From Tenacibaculum caenipelagi (lineage in GTDB: Bacteria; Bacteroidota; Bacteroidia; Flavobacteriales; Flavobacteriaceae), in NCBI RefSeq assembly GCF_004363005.1, contig NZ_SNYH01000005.1:186001-250000 (forward strand): 64,000 bases of DNA, read 5' to 3'. Under the pieces are notes generated by a model. It had not been told where the DNA came from. It ran no database searches and saw only the letters and a list, made by a program, of their open reading frames with translations. How positions within the stretch are numbered: the stretch's first letter is position 1; each line of letters opens with the position of its first letter. Positions 19,501 through 30,117 of this stretch are shown here, one piece after another. The translations under genes and the position numbers were made by a program.

Positions 19501-20800
19501 TAATTACATTTTCTAAAATATCCCAAACAACTGGTTCTTTTCTATCTATAATCTTCTTTGCAGATTTTACTGTCTTAACAATTCCTCTTTCGATTAACTT
19601 ACGAATTACGAAAGGTTTGTATAATTCAGCCGCCATATCTTTTGGCAATCCACATTCGTATAATTTTAATTCAGGTCCTACAACAATAACCGAACGTGCA
19701 GAATAATCAACACGCTTTCCTAATAAGTTTTGACGGAAACGTCCTTGTTTTCCTTTTAAACTATCAGATAATGATTTTAATGGTCTGTTTGACTCTGTTT
19801 TTACTGCAGATGATTTACGTGTGTTATCAAATAATGAATCTACCGATTCTTGTAACATACGTTTTTCGTTACGTAAAATTACCTCTGGTGCTTTAATTTC
19901 CATTAATCGCTTTAAACGATTGTTACGGATAATTACACGACGATATAAATCATTTAAATCAGAAGTAGCGAAACGACCTCCATCTAATGGAACTAATGGA
20001 CGTAATTCTGGTGGAATTACCGGAATTACTTTCATAATCATCCACTCTGGATTGTTTTCTCTATTCTTTTGAGAATCTCTAAATGCTTCAACAACATTTA
20101 AACGCTTTAATGCTTCGTTTTTACGTTGTTTTGAAGTTTCAGTATTTGCTTTATGACGTAACTCATATGACAATGTGTCTAAATCGATTCTTTCTAATAA
20201 ATCAATTAAACACTCTGCTCCCATCTTAGCAATAAACTTATTAGGATCAGAATCTTCTAAGTACATATTTTCTTGCGGAAGTGTATCTAAAATATCTAAA
20301 TACTCTTCTTCTGTTAAGAAATCCATTTTTTGTAATGGTTCCCCTTCAGCATTTTTTGCAATACCTGGTTGAATTACTACATAACGCTCGTAGTAAATAA
20401 TCATATCTAACTTTTTAGATGGTAAACCTAAAAGGTATCCCATTTTGTTAGGTAATGATCTAAAATACCAAATATGTGCTACAGGTACTACTAAGTTAAT
20501 ATGACCTACTCTATCTCTACGTACTTTTTTCTCAGTAACTTCTACCCCACAACGGTCACAAACGATCCCTTTATATCGAATTCTTTTGTATTTACCACAC
20601 GCACACTCGTAATCTTTTACAGGACCAAAGATACGCTCACAAAATAACCCATCTCTTTCTGGTTTGTGTGTACGGTAGTTAATCGTTTCTGGTTTTAACA
20701 CCTCTCCTTTAGAAGCCTCTAAAATAGACTCAGGTGATGCTAAACCTATTGAAATTTTGTTAAACTTCTTAACAGTGTATTTTTCGTTTTTTCTTGCCAT
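16529..20800 (-). CDS. rpoC: DNA-directed RNA polymerase subunit beta prime
   Basis: 1423 residues, a normal length for Bacteroidetes. It has the N-terminal zinc site [20 protein letters not shown], the catalytic Mg-binding [15 protein letters not shown], the bridge and trigger helix regions, and the second zinc site with [14 protein letters not shown]. It lies 100 bases after rpoB. The protein forms the catalytic core of RNA polymerase with RpoB. Confidence 0.99.
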   Translation of the reverse strand: MARKNEKYTVKKFNKISIGLASPESILEASKGEVLKPETINYRTHKPERDGLFCERIFGPVKDYECACGKYKRIRYKGIVCDRCGVEVTEKKVRRDRVGHINLVVPVAHIWYFRSLPNKMGYLLGLPSKKLDMIIYYERYVVIQPGIAKNAEGEPLQKMDFLTEEEYLDILDTLPQENMYLEDSDPNKFIAKMGAECLIDLLERIDLDTLSYELRHKANTETSKQRKNEALKRLNVVEAFRDSQKNRENNPEWMIMKVIPVIPPELRPLVPLDGGRFATSDLNDLYRRVIIRNNRLKRLMEIKAPEVILRNEKRMLQESVDSLFDNTRKSSAVKTESNRPLKSLSDSLKGKQGRFRQNLLGKRVDYSARSVIVVGPELKLYECGLPKDMAAELYKPFVIRKLIERGIVKTVKSAKKIIDRKEPVVWDILENVIKGHPVLLNRAPTLHRLGIQAFQPKLIEGKAIRLHPLVCTAFNADFDGDQMAVHLPLGPEAILEAQLLMLASHNILNPANGAPITVPSQDMVLGLYYMTKERKSTPEVPIKGEGLTFYSPEEVIIALNEDKVDLNAGIKVRTQDVEEGKQVTKIIETTVGRVLFNEVVPEAAGYINEVLTKKSLRGIIGNILKVTNIPSVGKFLDEIKNMGYKYAFEGGLSFSLGDIIIPEEKQAMIDEANKEVDGIIMNYNMGMLTQKERYNQVIDVWGSTNNRLTELSMKRLREDQQGFNSVYMMLDSGARGSKEQIRQLTGMRGLMAKPKKSTASGGEIIENPILSNFKEGLSILEYFISTHGARKGLADTALKTADAGYLTRRLVDVSQDVIVNEEDCGTLRGLEVSPLKKNDEIVESLSDRISGRTALHDVYIPNTDTLLVASGELITPVLADKIQEAGVDMVEVRSPLTCESERGICEKCYGQSLSTGKKVQRGEAVGVIAAQSIGEPGTQLTLRTFHVGGVAGNISEENKLIAKFDGNVTIDDLRTVKGKDANGEEVDIVISRTAEIKITDKKTDVVLSTNIIPYGSIIFDKDRKTVKKGDAVCQWDPFNGVIVSEFAGKVKFDNLEQGINYSVEIDEQTGFQEKVITDSKNKKIIPSLIIEDADGNALRSYSLPVGAHLMVNDGDKVESGKTLVKIPRKSGKAGDITGGLPRVTELFEARNPSNPAVVAQIDGVVSFGKIKRGNREIIIESKTGEVKKYLIKLSNQILVQENDFIKAGMPLSDGAITPIDILNIKGPSAVQEYLVNEIQEVYRLQGVKINDKHFEVVVRQMMRKVRIIDSGDTLFLENQLVHKIDFIKENDAIYGMKVVEDAGDSENLKPGQIISARQLRDENSLLRRADKNLVVARDAQPATAEQVLQGITRASLQTKSFISAASFQETTKVLNEAAVNGKVDELEGLKENVIVGKRIPAGTGMRMYEDQIVGPKDEIEQSL

Positions 20801-20865
20801 GATAATGGATTCGAATTAAAAATAAATGTCTTATATAAAAAGACTGATATTGAAAAAATGATTTG

Positions 20866-20888
20866 CCTCAGAGCTTTCGATCTGAGAC
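20866..20888 (-). other. Small hairpin between rpoB and rpoC
   Basis: CTCAGA and TCTGAG pair around an 8-base loop, with a T run about 10 bases further along the minus strand. It could modulate rpoC read-through or protect the rpoB 3' end; weak evidence. Confidence 0.35.
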
Positions 20889-20900
20889 ATTTCACTGTGA

Positions 20901-23900
20901 TTATTCTTCTAATTTAACGTCTAATCCTAAACCTTTAAGTTCGTGCATTAATACGTTAAATGATTCTGGTAAACCTGGCTCTGGCATAGCCTCACCTTTT
21001 ACAATACTTTCGTAAGTTTTAGCTCTACCTAATACGTCATCAGACTTAACAGTTAAGATTTCACGTAAGATACTTGATGCTCCATATGCTTCAAGTGCCC
21101 AAACTTCCATCTCTCCAAAACGCTGACCTCCAAACTGAGCTTTACCTCCTAATGGTTGTTGTGTAATTAATGAGTAAGGTCCGATAGAACGCGCATGCAT
21201 CTTATCTTCAATCATGTGACCTAACTTAATCATATAAATTACCCCTACAGTTGCAGGTTGATCGAAACGTTTACCTGTACCTCCATCATATAAATATGTA
21301 TGTCCGTAACGTGGAATTCCAGCTTCATCAGTTAAAGCATTAATTTCCTCAATTTTTGCACCATCAAAAATTGGAGTCGCATATTTTTGACCTAATTTTT
21401 GACCTGCCCATCCAAGAACAGTTTCATAAATCTGACCAATGTTCATACGTGATGGTACCCCTAATGGGTTTAATACGATATCTACTGGTGTTCCGTCTTC
21501 TAAGAAAGGCATATCTTCTTGACGTACAATACGAGCAACAATACCTTTGTTTCCGTGACGTCCTGCCATCTTATCTCCTACTTTTAATTTACGTTTTTTA
21601 GCTACATAAATTTTAGCAAGTTTTAAGATTCCTGCTGGTAATTCGTCTCCTACAGAAATTGTAAATTTCTCACGACGTAAAACTCCTTGTAAGTCGTTTA
21701 CTTTAATCTTATAGTTGTGAACTAATTCTACAACTAAATCGTTTAACTCTTTATCGGTAGTCCAAGTTCCATTTAAATGTGTAAAATCTTCAACAGAATT
21801 TAACATTTTTTGAGTGAACTTCTTACCTTTTGGTAATACTTCTTCTCCTAAGTCATTATAGACTCCTTGAGAAGTTTTACCTGATACTAAGTTGAATAAT
21901 TTTTCTACTAAAGTATCTTTTAACGTTTCAAATTTAGAGATATAAGATGCTTCTAAAGCTGCAATTGCTTCTTTATCACGAGCACGTTTGTTCTTATCTT
22001 TTACAGCACGTTTAAATAATTTCTTGTTGATTACAACACCTCTTAACGATGGAGAAGCTTTTAATGATGCATCTTTCACATCACCTGCTTTATCACCAAA
22101 GATAGCACGTAATAACTTTTCTTCAGGAGTTGGATCAGACTCTCCTTTAGGTGTAATCTTACCAATTAAGATATCACCAGGATTTACCTCTGCTCCGATA
22201 CGAATCATACCGTTTTCATCTAAGTCTTTAGTAGCCTCTTCTGAAACGTTAGGAATATCGTTTGTTAATTCTTCTGCTCCTAACTTTGTATCACGAACAT
22301 CTAATGAATATTCATCGATATGAATAGAAGTAAAGATATCTTCACGAACAACTTTTTCAGAAATTACGATTGCATCCTCAAAGTTATACCCTTTCCAAGG
22401 CATAAAGGCAACTTTCATGTTTCTTCCTAAAGCTAATTCACCTTTTTGTGTTGCATAACCTTCACAAAGTACTTGACCTTCTTCAACTCTATCACCTACT
22501 TTTACAATTGGCTTTAGGTTAATGTTAGTACCTTGGTTAGTTTTTCTAAACTTAATTAAGTCATACGATTTTTCATCCGGTTCAAAGCTTACCATTCGCT
22601 CTTCTTCAGTTCTATCGTACTTAATTGTAATTTTGTTAGCATCTACATACTCAACAACTCCAGCTCCTTCAGCATTGATTAAGATACGAGAGTCTTTTGC
22701 TACTCTACGCTCTAAACCTGTACCTACGATAGGAGACTCTGGACGTAATAATGGAACTGCTTGACGCATCATGTTAGATCCCATCAATGCACGGTTCGCA
22801 TCATCATGTTCTAAGAAAGGAATTAACGATGCTGAAATCGAAGCGATTTGGTTTGGAGCAACGTCCATATAGTTAATTGCTTCTGGGCTTTCCACAGGGA
22901 AATCACCTTCTTCACGAGCAATAACTCTTTCGCTTTCTATCTTACCGTCTTTAGCAACTGGTAAGTTAGATTGTGCAATCTTCATTCCTTCTTCCTCTTC
23001 AGCACTTAAATAGATAGGATCTTCTGGAGAAACTGAACCATTATCTACTTTCTTATATGGTGTTTCAATGAATCCCATACTATTTACTTTAGCATAAACT
23101 GCTAAAGAAGAAATAAGTCCAATGTTTGGTCCTTCAGGTGTTTCAATCGGACATAAACGACCATAGTGCGTATAGTGAACGTCACGAACCTCGAACCCTG
23201 CTCTTTCACGTGATAAACCTCCAGGTCCTAATGCCGATAAACGACGCTTGTGAGTAATCTCTGCTAATGGATTTGTTTGATCCATGAACTGAGATAACTG
23301 GTTGGTACCAAAGAAAGAGTTAATTACTGAAGATAACGTCTTAGCGTTAATTAAGTCGATTGGAGTAAATACTTCGTTGTCACGAACATTCATTCTTTCA
23401 CGAATAGTACGTGCCATACGAGCTAAACCTACACCAAACTGACCTGCTAATTGTTCTCCTACAGTTCTAACACGACGGTTAGATAAGTGATCGATATCAT
23501 CTACTTCAGCTTTCGAATTGATTAACTCAATTAAATACTTAATAATAGTAATGATATCATTCTTAGTTAATACTTTTTGATCTAAATCTTCATCTAAACC
23601 AAGTTTAGTATTCATTCTAAAACGTCCTACTTCACCTAAACTATAACGTTGCTCTGAGAAGAATAATTTTTCAATAATTCCTCTTGCAGTTTCCTCGTCT
23701 GGCGGTTCAGCGTTACGTAATTGTCTATAAATATGCTCTACAGCCTCTTTTTCAGAGTTTGTAGGATCTTTTTGTAATGTATTGTGGATGATTGCGTAAT
23801 CTGCTTGCTGATTATCTTCTTTGTGTAATAAGATAGTTTTAGCTCCAGATTCGATTATTTCATCAATATGTTCTTTTTCAATAATGGTATCACGATCGAA

Positions 23901-24710
23901 AATAATTTCGTTACGCTCAATCGATACTACTTCTCCTGTATCCTCATCAACGAAATCTTCATGCCAAGTTTTTAAAACTCTCGCGGCTAATTTACGCCCT
24001 AATACCTTCTTTAATCCTGCTTTAGAAACTTTTATTTCTTCAGCTAAATCAAAGATTTCTAATATATCTTTATCTCTTTCAAAACCAATGGCTCTGAATA
24101 ATGTTGTTACTGGTAATTTTTTCTTTCTATCAATATAAGCATACATTACTTGATTGATATCGGTAGCAAATTCAATCCAAGAACCTTTAAATGGAATTAC
24201 TCTTGCAGAGTATAATTTAGTTCCGTTTGCGTGGAAAGATTGCCCAAAGAATACACCTGGTGAACGGTGTAATTGTGACACAACAACTCTTTCTGCACCA
24301 TTAATAATAAAGGTACCAGAGTTTGTCATATAAGGAATTGTACCTAAATATACATCTTGAACAATAGTTTCGAAATCTTCGTGTTCAGGATCGGTACAAT
24401 ATAATTTTAAACGAGCTTTTAAAGGTACACTGTAGGTTAAACCACGTTCGATACATTCTTGAATACTGTATCTTGGTGGATCTACAAAGTAGTCTAAAAA
24501 TTCTAATACAAATTGGTTACGTGTATCAGTAATTGGAAAGTTATCCATGAAAGTTTTATACAAACCTTCTTCTCCTCGCTCATCAGCTTTAGTTTGCAGT
24601 TGGAAAAAATCTTGGAATGATTTCACCTGAATATCTAAAAAATCTGGATAATCAGTTCCTAACTGCGATGATGCGAAGTTAATTCTTTCAGTAGTATTTA
24701 TCGTTGCCAA
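20901..24710 (-). CDS. rpoB: DNA-directed RNA polymerase subunit beta
   Basis: 1269 residues. The rifampicin-binding region reads [32 protein letters not shown], given here only to locate it near residues 470-500; it contains the usual wild-type Ser, Asp, His and Arg positions. The C-terminus has the conserved [16 protein letters not shown] and [13 protein letters not shown] motifs. It follows rplL after 235 bases that contain a long hairpin. Confidence 0.99.
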   Translation of the reverse strand: MATINTTERINFASSQLGTDYPDFLDIQVKSFQDFFQLQTKADERGEEGLYKTFMDNFPITDTRNQFVLEFLDYFVDPPRYSIQECIERGLTYSVPLKARLKLYCTDPEHEDFETIVQDVYLGTIPYMTNSGTFIINGAERVVVSQLHRSPGVFFGQSFHANGTKLYSARVIPFKGSWIEFATDINQVMYAYIDRKKKLPVTTLFRAIGFERDKDILEIFDLAEEIKVSKAGLKKVLGRKLAARVLKTWHEDFVDEDTGEVVSIERNEIIFDRDTIIEKEHIDEIIESGAKTILLHKEDNQQADYAIIHNTLQKDPTNSEKEAVEHIYRQLRNAEPPDEETARGIIEKLFFSEQRYSLGEVGRFRMNTKLGLDEDLDQKVLTKNDIITIIKYLIELINSKAEVDDIDHLSNRRVRTVGEQLAGQFGVGLARMARTIRERMNVRDNEVFTPIDLINAKTLSSVINSFFGTNQLSQFMDQTNPLAEITHKRRLSALGPGGLSRERAGFEVRDVHYTHYGRLCPIETPEGPNIGLISSLAVYAKVNSMGFIETPYKKVDNGSVSPEDPIYLSAEEEEGMKIAQSNLPVAKDGKIESERVIAREEGDFPVESPEAINYMDVAPNQIASISASLIPFLEHDDANRALMGSNMMRQAVPLLRPESPIVGTGLERRVAKDSRILINAEGAGVVEYVDANKITIKYDRTEEERMVSFEPDEKSYDLIKFRKTNQGTNINLKPIVKVGDRVEEGQVLCEGYATQKGELALGRNMKVAFMPWKGYNFEDAIVISEKVVREDIFTSIHIDEYSLDVRDTKLGAEELTNDIPNVSEEATKDLDENGMIRIGAEVNPGDILIGKITPKGESDPTPEEKLLRAIFGDKAGDVKDASLKASPSLRGVVINKKLFKRAVKDKNKRARDKEAIAALEASYISKFETLKDTLVEKLFNLVSGKTSQGVYNDLGEEVLPKGKKFTQKMLNSVEDFTHLNGTWTTDKELNDLVVELVHNYKIKVNDLQGVLRREKFTISVGDELPAGILKLAKIYVAKKRKLKVGDKMAGRHGNKGIVARIVRQEDMPFLEDGTPVDIVLNPLGVPSRMNIGQIYETVLGWAGQKLGQKYATPIFDGAKIEEINALTDEAGIPRYGHTYLYDGGTGKRFDQPATVGVIYMIKLGHMIEDKMHARSIGPYSLITQQPLGGKAQFGGQRFGEMEVWALEAYGASSILREILTVKSDDVLGRAKTYESIVKGEAMPEPGLPESFNVLMHELKGLGLDVKLEE

Positions 24711-24869
24711 AAGAGATGCTATTTTTAATTAAAAATATTATTTTTGAAACTTGACTGTTTCAATACTGCAATTTTAATTGCTTTTACTGATTAAAAATCA
24801 GCACTTTATAATCGTAAAATCACAATGGTAATTATTGTGAAAAATAAAGAACGAATATATACACAAAAT

Positions 24870-24908
24870 GGTTTAGGCCTAAAAACATGTGTTTTTAGTA
24901 CCTAAACC
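24870..24908 (-). other. Long nested hairpin in the rplL-rpoB spacer (possible attenuator)
   Basis: An outer stem GGTTTAGG/CCTAAACC encloses an inner stem CTAAAAACA/TGTTTTTAG with a two-base loop. On the minus strand it is followed by a short T-rich stretch. It lies in the 235-base rplL-rpoB gap, where partial termination that sets ribosomal protein versus polymerase levels is common in bacteria. Function inferred; the rest of the gap shows nothing I recognise. Confidence 0.55.
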
Positions 24909-24945
24909 TTAATTGTTTTTTCCCTTTTAAAATCGGGAGTATAGC

Positions 24946-25320
24946 TTACTTAAGCTCTACCTCAGCTCCTGCTTCTTCTAAAGATTTTTTAAGACCTTCT
25001 GCCTCATCTTTAGATACAGCTTCTTTTACTGGTGCTGGTGCGCTATCAACGATTGCTTTAGCTTCTTTTAATCCTAATCCAGTTAATTCCTTAACTAACT
25101 TTACAACTGCTAATTTAGAACCTCCTGCTGCTTTTAAGATTACATCAAATTCAGTTTTTTCCTCTGCTGCATCTCCTCCACCTGCTACTGGTCCTGCTAC
25201 TGCTACTGCAGCTGCTGCTGGCTCAATACCATACTCTTCTTTTAAAATATCAGCTAATTCATTAACTTCTTTTACTGTTAAGTTAACTAATTGTTCTGCG
25301 AAATCTTTTAAATCTGCCAT
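24946..25320 (-). CDS. rplL: 50S ribosomal protein L7/L12
   Basis: 124 residues: an N-terminal dimerisation helix ([20 protein letters not shown]), an Ala/Gly-rich hinge ([15 protein letters not shown]), and the globular C-terminal domain with [17 protein letters not shown] and [12 protein letters not shown] that contacts translation factors. It lies 49 bases after rplJ, as expected for the L10-L12 stalk pair. Confidence 0.99.
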   Translation of the reverse strand: MADLKDFAEQLVNLTVKEVNELADILKEEYGIEPAAAAVAVAGPVAGGGDAAEEKTEFDVILKAAGGSKLAVVKLVKELTGLGLKEAKAIVDSAPAPVKEAVSKDEAEGLKKSLEEAGAEVELK

Positions 25321-25369
25321 TTTAATTGTTTTTAAAAATTTTATTATTTTAGTTTATTAGTGCGCGAAA

Positions 25370-25888
25370 TTATTTTTCTGATAATGTCTTTAAGATACCT
25401 GATAACTTACCACCACCTGATTGTAATGCTGAAACAACATTCTTAGCAGGAGATTGTAATAAGGTAATAATATCTCCAATAAGTTCTTCTCTAGATTTGA
25501 TGTTAACAAGAGCGTCTAATTGGTCATCTCCAATATAAACTGCCTCTTCAACATATGCTCCTTTTAATAAAGGACGATCTTTTGATTTTTTTCTGAACTC
25601 TTTGATAACTTTTGCTGGTGCATTTGCAGCCTCAGCAATTAATATTGAAGTATTTCCTTTTAATACGTCTGGTAACTCTCCGAAATCTTTATCAGAAGCT
25701 TCCATTGCTTTTGAAAGCAATGTGTTTTTAACAACAGCCAATTGTACGTTAGCTTTAAAACAAGCTCTACGTAAGTTAGATGTAGTTGCAGCATCTAAAC
25801 CAGAAATATCTGCTAAATAGATGGTACTTGTATCTGCTAATTGTGCTGTTAAATCTTGTATTACTTGTGATTTTTCCTCTCTAGTCAT
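25370..25888 (-). CDS. rplJ: 50S ribosomal protein L10
   Basis: 172 residues starting MTREEKSQVIQDLTAQLADT, with the L10 rRNA-binding region (LRRACFKANVQLAVVKNTLL) and the C-terminal helix that anchors L12 dimers. It lies between rplA and rplL in the canonical order. Spacing to rplA is 21 bases. Confidence 0.98.
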   Translation of the reverse strand: MTREEKSQVIQDLTAQLADTSTIYLADISGLDAATTSNLRRACFKANVQLAVVKNTLLSKAMEASDKDFGELPDVLKGNTSILIAEAANAPAKVIKEFRKKSKDRPLLKGAYVEEAVYIGDDQLDALVNIKSREELIGDIITLLQSPAKNVVSALQSGGGKLSGILKTLSEK

Positions 25889-25909
25889 AATTAAAAAGTT
25901 TTAACTGCC

Positions 25910-26602
25910 TTATGATACAGATTTTACATCTACAGCAACACTAGGACTCATAGTTGAAGACATAAAGATGCTTTTGATATAAGCTCCTTTAGCCGCTGTT
26001 GGCTTTAATTTAATTAATGTTTGTATTAACTCATTTGCATTTTCTTCAATCTTAGCAGCATCAAAAGATGCTTTTCCGATTGCAGCGTGTACAATACCAG
26101 TTTTATCTACTTTAAAGTCAATTTTACCAGCTTTTACTTCTTGTACTGCTTTTGCAACATCCATAGTTACTGTACCAGTTTTTGGGTTTGGCATTAAACC
26201 ACGAGGACCTAATACACGTCCTAAAGGACCTAATTTACCCATTACACTAGGCATAGTAATAATAACGTCAACATCAGTCCAACCTCCTTTAATTTTTTGA
26301 AGGTACTCATCTAATCCAACATAATCAGCACCAGCTTCTTTAGCTTCTGCTTCTTTATCTGGAGTAACTAATGCTAAAACTTTTACATCTTTACCAGTTC
26401 CGTGAGGTAATGTTACAACTCCACGTACCATTTGATTAGCTTTACGAGGATCTACTCCTAAACGTACTGCTAAATCAACAGATGCATCAAATTTTACGTT
26501 TGTAATTTCTTTAACTAAAGCTGATGCTTCACTTAAATTATAAACTTTAGAGCTATCTACTTTAGCACGAGCCTCTTTTTGTTTTTTAGTCAATCTTGCC
26601 AT
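25910..26602 (-). CDS. rplA: 50S ribosomal protein L1
   Basis: 230 residues. Characteristic segments include [20 protein letters not shown] and [19 protein letters not shown]. It binds 23S rRNA at the L1 stalk and in many bacteria represses its own rplK-rplA mRNA. It follows rplK by 20 bases. Confidence 0.99.
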   Translation of the reverse strand: MARLTKKQKEARAKVDSSKVYNLSEASALVKEITNVKFDASVDLAVRLGVDPRKANQMVRGVVTLPHGTGKDVKVLALVTPDKEAEAKEAGADYVGLDEYLQKIKGGWTDVDVIITMPSVMGKLGPLGRVLGPRGLMPNPKTGTVTMDVAKAVQEVKAGKIDFKVDKTGIVHAAIGKASFDAAKIEENANELIQTLIKLKPTAAKGAYIKSIFMSSTMSPSVAVDVKSVS

Positions 26603-26622
26603 TTTCTAAATCTCTTTTAAGT

Positions 26623-27060
26623 TTATGCAGGAGCATCACCTGTTACTGTTAATCCCATAGAACGAGCTGTTCCGGCGATCATTCTCATTGCAGACTCTAA
26701 TTCAAAGGCATTCATATCTACCATTTTGTCTTCTGCAATTCCACGAATTTGATCCCAAGAAACGCTTGCTACTTTTTTCCTATTAGGCTCACCTGAACCT
26801 TTCTTAATTTTGGCCGCTTCTAATAATTGTACTGCAGCTGGTGGTGTTTTTACAACAAACTCAAATGATTTGTCTGTATAAACAGTAATAACAACAGGTA
26901 ATACTTTACCTTGTTTGTCCTGTGTACGAGCATTAAACTGCTTACAGAACTCCATGATGTTAACACCGGCAGCACCTAAAGCGGGTCCAACTGGTGGCGA
27001 CGGATTCGCTGCACCTCCCCTAACTTGTAGTTTTACTAATTTACTTACTTCTTTTGCCAT
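26623..27060 (-). CDS. rplK: 50S ribosomal protein L11
   Basis: 145 residues with the proline-rich N-terminal motif [20 protein letters not shown] and the C-terminal rRNA-binding domain ([10 protein letters not shown]). It binds the GTPase-associated centre of 23S rRNA. It lies 64 bases after nusG. Confidence 0.99.
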   Translation of the reverse strand: MAKEVSKLVKLQVRGGAANPSPPVGPALGAAGVNIMEFCKQFNARTQDKQGKVLPVVITVYTDKSFEFVVKTPPAAVQLLEAAKIKKGSGEPNRKKVASVSWDQIRGIAEDKMVDMNAFELESAMRMIAGTARSMGLTVTGDAPA

Positions 27061-27124
27061 TGTTTAAGATTTAACGATGTGTTTAAATTGGAAGCTTAAA
27101 CCCATCAAAATATAGGTGTAACAA

Positions 27125-27676
27125 TTATATTTTCTCTACTTGCATATAGTTTAGTTCTAATGGTGTTTTTCTTCCAAAAATCTTCACCATTACTTCTAAT
27201 TTACGCTTTTCTTCATTAACCTTTTCAACTGTTCCATCGAATCCATTAAAAGGTCCATCAATTACTTTTACAGTTTCACCAACTGAATAAGGAATTGCTA
27301 TGTTTTCATCTTTAACAGAAAGTTCGTCTACTTTTCCTAACATTCTGTTTACTTCTGATTTACGCATTGGTACAGGCTCTCCTCCTTTAGTTTCACCCAA
27401 AAAACCAATAACTCCTGTTACTGATTTAATTACGTGAGGAACTTCACCTGCCAAATTAGCCTCAATCATTACGTAACCAGGAAAATAAACTCTTTCTCTG
27501 TTTATCTTCTTTCCGTTTCGTACTTGAATAACTTTTTCTGTTGGAACGATTACTTGGTTTACATAATCAGACAACCCATGACGAGCAATCTCAGTCTCGA
27601 TATAAGTTTTTACCTTATTTTCTTGACCTCCAATAGCTCTAACCACATACCATTTCATCACCGACTCAGCCATCAT
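27125..27676 (-). CDS. nusG: Transcription termination/antitermination factor NusG
   Basis: 183 residues: an NGN domain (WYVVRAIGGQENKVKTYIET, PGYVMIEA) and a C-terminal KOW domain (GETVKVIDGPFNGFDGTVEKV). It couples RNA polymerase to ribosomes or Rho. Its first ATG overlaps the secE stop codon by one base (TAATG). A second in-frame ATG follows at once, so the protein could start one codon later. Confidence 0.97.
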   Translation of the reverse strand: MMAESVMKWYVVRAIGGQENKVKTYIETEIARHGLSDYVNQVIVPTEKVIQVRNGKKINRERVYFPGYVMIEANLAGEVPHVIKSVTGVIGFLGETKGGEPVPMRKSEVNRMLGKVDELSVKDENIAIPYSVGETVKVIDGPFNGFDGTVEKVNEEKRKLEVMVKIFGRKTPLELNYMQVEKI

Positions 27677-27867
27677 TAAAACATTTTAAAGAAGTTATCT
27701 AACCCCGTTTGAAAAACTTTATCTATAGCAGCTACGGCTAATGCAAAAACAATTGTAAATGCTGCAACTACTACAGTAGACTTCTGTGCTTCTTCACGAG
27801 AAATCCAAGTCATATTAGTGCTTAATTCTTCAAAAGAATCTTTAATGTATTGTATAAAGTTATTCAT
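27676..27867 (-). CDS. secE: Preprotein translocase subunit SecE
   Basis: 63 residues with one C-terminal membrane helix (STVVVAAFTIVFALAVAAID) preceded by the conserved SFEELSTNMTWISREEAQ region. This is the short single-helix form usual outside the enterobacteria. It lies between tRNA-Trp and nusG, its near-universal place. Confidence 0.96.
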   Translation of the reverse strand: MNNFIQYIKDSFEELSTNMTWISREEAQKSTVVVAAFTIVFALAVAAIDKVFQTGLDNFFKMF

Positions 27868-27921
27868 ATTTTATCCTTTTAACGAGTTGCGGTAAAACCA
27901 CAACTCGTTTTAGTTTTTTTG

Positions 27922-27994
27922 CACGGGTTGAGAGACTCGAACTCCCGACACCTGGTTTTGGAGACCAGTGCTCTACCAACTGAGCTAAACCCGT
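27922..27994 (-). tRNA. trnW: tRNA-Trp (CCA)
   Basis: The minus strand gives a complete cloverleaf: acceptor ACGGGTT/AACCCGT, D-arm AGCTCAGTTGGTAGAGC, anticodon loop with CCA, and T-arm with TTCGAGTC. It is 73 bases with discriminator G. CCA is not encoded. It sits between tuf and secE as in many bacteria. Confidence 0.96.
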
Positions 27995-28001
27995 ATTTAT
28001 A

Positions 28002-28030
28002 AAGGAGTCTCACTAATAAGGAGACTCCTT
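28002..28030 (-). terminator. Hairpin between tuf and tRNA-Trp
   Basis: AAGGAGTCTC and GAGACTCCTT pair perfectly around a 9-base loop, 22 bases after the tuf stop codon on the minus strand. No long T run follows, so it may be a processing signal rather than a full terminator. Confidence 0.6.
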
Positions 28031-28052
28031 ATAATTTATAATTAAACTATAA

Positions 28053-29240
28053 TTAGTCTAAAATTTCAGTTACCTGACCAGCTCCTACAGTTCTACCTCC
28101 TTCACGGATAGCGAATTGTAAACCAACGTTTAATGCGATTGGTTGGATTAAGTCTACAGTAATAGTTAAGTTATCACCTGGCATTACCATTTCTACTCCA
28201 TCAGGTAAGTTAATGTTACCAGTTACGTCAGTTGTACGTACGTAGAACTGTGGACGGTAGTTATTATGGAATGGAGTGTGACGTCCACCTTCTTCTTTCT
28301 TTAAGATATACACCTCAGCTTTAAACTTAGCGTGTGGAGTAATTGAACCTGGCTTACAGATTACCATACCTCTCTTAATATCAGCTTTATCAATACCTCT
28401 TAATAAGATACCAGCGTTATCTCCAGCCTCTCCTCTATCTAAGATTTGACGGAACATTTCGATACCAGTTACAGTAGAAGTTAATTTCTCATCTCCCATA
28501 CCGATGATCTCTACAGGATCTCCTGTATTGATGATACCAGTTTCGATACGTCCTGTTGCAACAGTACCACGACCAGTAATAGAGAATACATCTTCGATTG
28601 GCATTAAGAATGGCTTTTCAGTATCTCTTGGTGGCTCTTCAATCCAAGTATCAACAGCTTCCATTAATTCTAAAACTGTATCAACCCACTTTTGCTCTCC
28701 GTTTAATGCACCTAAAGCAGAACCAGCAATAACAGGACCATTATCTCCATCATACTCATAGAAAGATAATAAATCTCTTACTTCCATCTCTACTAACTCT
28801 AATAACTCCTCATCATCAACCATATCAACTTTGTTTAAGAAAACAACGATACGTGGAATACCTACCTGACGACCTAATAAGATGTGCTCACGAGTTTGTG
28901 GCATTGGACCATCCGTAGCAGCTACTACTAAGATAGCACCATCCATTTGTGCAGCACCAGTTACCATGTTCTTTACGTAATCGGCGTGACCTGGACAGTC
29001 AACGTGCGCGTAGTGACGGTTAGCTGTTGCATATTCTACGTGAGAAGAGTTAATTGTAATACCTCTTTCTTTTTCTTCTGGAGCGTTATCGATTTGATCA
29101 AAAGCTCTTTGCTCAGAATATCCTGCATCTGCTAAAACTTTTGTAATTGCAGCTGTTAAAGTAGTTTTACCGTGATCTACGTGACCAATAGTACCTACGT
29201 TTAAGTGCGGTTTCGAACGATCATAAGTTCCTTTTGCCAT
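28053..29240 (-). CDS. tuf: Elongation factor Tu
   Basis: 395 residues. GTP-binding motifs are GHVDHGKTT (P-loop), DCPGH and NKVD, and the switch region has RGITI. It delivers aminoacyl-tRNA to the ribosome. It lies downstream of four tRNA genes and may be co-transcribed with them. Confidence 0.99.
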   Translation of the reverse strand: MAKGTYDRSKPHLNVGTIGHVDHGKTTLTAAITKVLADAGYSEQRAFDQIDNAPEEKERGITINSSHVEYATANRHYAHVDCPGHADYVKNMVTGAAQMDGAILVVAATDGPMPQTREHILLGRQVGIPRIVVFLNKVDMVDDEELLELVEMEVRDLLSFYEYDGDNGPVIAGSALGALNGEQKWVDTVLELMEAVDTWIEEPPRDTEKPFLMPIEDVFSITGRGTVATGRIETGIINTGDPVEIIGMGDEKLTSTVTGIEMFRQILDRGEAGDNAGILLRGIDKADIKRGMVICKPGSITPHAKFKAEVYILKKEEGGRHTPFHNNYRPQFYVRTTDVTGNINLPDGVEMVMPGDNLTITVDLIQPIALNVGLQFAIREGGRTVGAGQVTEILD

Positions 29241-29315
29241 GATTATTAATTTTAATTCTTAGTTAAATATATTTAGTGTTATTTCAAAACTCTTGTCAAA
29301 TAAACTCTAAAATAG

Positions 29316-29388
29316 AGCCAACAACGGGATTTGAACCCGTGACCTCATCCCTACCAAGGATGCGCTCTACCAACTGAGCTATGTCGGC
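29316..29388 (-). tRNA. trnT: tRNA-Thr (GGT)
   Basis: Acceptor GCCGACA pairs with TGTTGGC with one G-U pair. The D-arm is AGCTCAGTTGGTAGAGC, the anticodon stem CATCC/GGATG encloses TTGGTAG (anticodon GGT), and the T-arm has TTCAAAT. Last of four tRNA genes before tuf. Confidence 0.96.
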
Positions 29389-29399
29389 AACGAATTTAG

Positions 29400-29472
29400 A
29401 GCGGGAGACCGGGTTCGAACCGGCGACATTCAGCTTGGAAGGCTGACGCTCTACCAACTGAGCTACTCCCGC
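29400..29472 (-). tRNA. trnG: tRNA-Gly (TCC)
   Basis: Acceptor GCGGGAG/CTCCCGC, anticodon stem TCAGC/GCTGA with loop CTTCCAA (anticodon TCC), and T-loop TTCGAAC. Separated from tRNA-Thr(GGT) by 11 bases. Confidence 0.96.
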
Positions 29473-29497
29473 TTTTTTTTGCTGTTAAGATTTTTTG

Positions 29498-29580
29498 TGG
29501 GGAGAGCAGGATTCGAACCTGCGAAGTCGTAAGACAACGGAGTTACAGTCCGTCCCATTTGGCCGCTCTGGAATCTCCCC
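29498..29580 (-). tRNA. trnY: tRNA-Tyr (GTA)
   Basis: Class II tRNA of 83 bases with a long variable arm. Acceptor GGGGAGA/TCTCCCC, discriminator A, and anticodon loop containing GTA in ACTGTAA. Confidence 0.96.
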
Positions 29581-29623
29581 AAAAATCTTAAATCAAAATT
29601 TTAATGAACTTTTATTCTTTTAG

Positions 29624-29697
29624 AGCCGATGGAGGGACTCGAACCCACGACCTGCTGATTACAAATCAGCTGCTCTAGCCAGCTGAGCTACATCGGC
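29624..29697 (-). tRNA. trnT: tRNA-Thr (TGT)
   Basis: Acceptor GCCGATG/CATCGGC, anticodon stem GCTGA/TCAGC enclosing TTTGTAA (anticodon TGT), 74 bases. First of the four-tRNA run; second threonine isoacceptor in the cluster. Confidence 0.96.
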
Positions 29698-29795
29698 TTT
29701 TGCCATAAAAAAACAATCCGCTATTTCTAACGGACTGCAAATGTAAAAAGTAATTTTTAATTTTTAAAACTTTTTTCAATTATTTTTTATTGTTT

Positions 29796-30104
29796 TTACG
29801 ATACCAAAGCATCCTTTATTTTTTCTTTTGATTTTCGCAACTGCCTCTTAAGCGACTCTGCACATGTACTCAACCCTTCTTCAAAGGTCTTACATTGTTT
29901 TTTTACAATCAATTCATTCCCTGGAATATTGATTTTCACCTCCGTAATTTTGTTTTCCTTTTCACTTGTGTTCTGCACCTTTAAAAACACTTCTGCATCA
30001 ACAATCTTGTCATGAAACTTTTCCAATCCCCCTACTTTTTTCTCAATGAAGTTTATTAATTTTTTGTCCGCTGAGAAATTTACTGACTGTGTGAATACCT
30101 TCAT
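29796..30104 (-). CDS. hpf: Ribosome hibernation promoting factor (HPF/RaiA family, short form)
   Basis: 102 residues, the short form. MKVFTQSVNFSADKKLINFIEKKV and the AEVFLKVQN strand, then a basic helix (CAESLKRQLRKSKEKIKDA), match the YfiA/HPF fold that occupies the mRNA and tRNA channel of idle ribosomes. It lies 13 bases after the tyrosine recombinase gene and before the tRNA run, the usual Bacteroidetes order. Confidence 0.93.
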   Translation of the reverse strand: MKVFTQSVNFSADKKLINFIEKKVGGLEKFHDKIVDAEVFLKVQNTSEKENKITEVKINIPGNELIVKKQCKTFEEGLSTCAESLKRQLRKSKEKIKDALVS

Positions 30105-30117
30105 AATTCTTCAATCT

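Noticed and set aside
17268..20372. Several plus-strand ORFs of 60-120 codons opposite rpoC and rpoB
   Set aside because: They are shadows of long, highly conserved genes on the other strand, with low-complexity Ser/Leu-rich translations.
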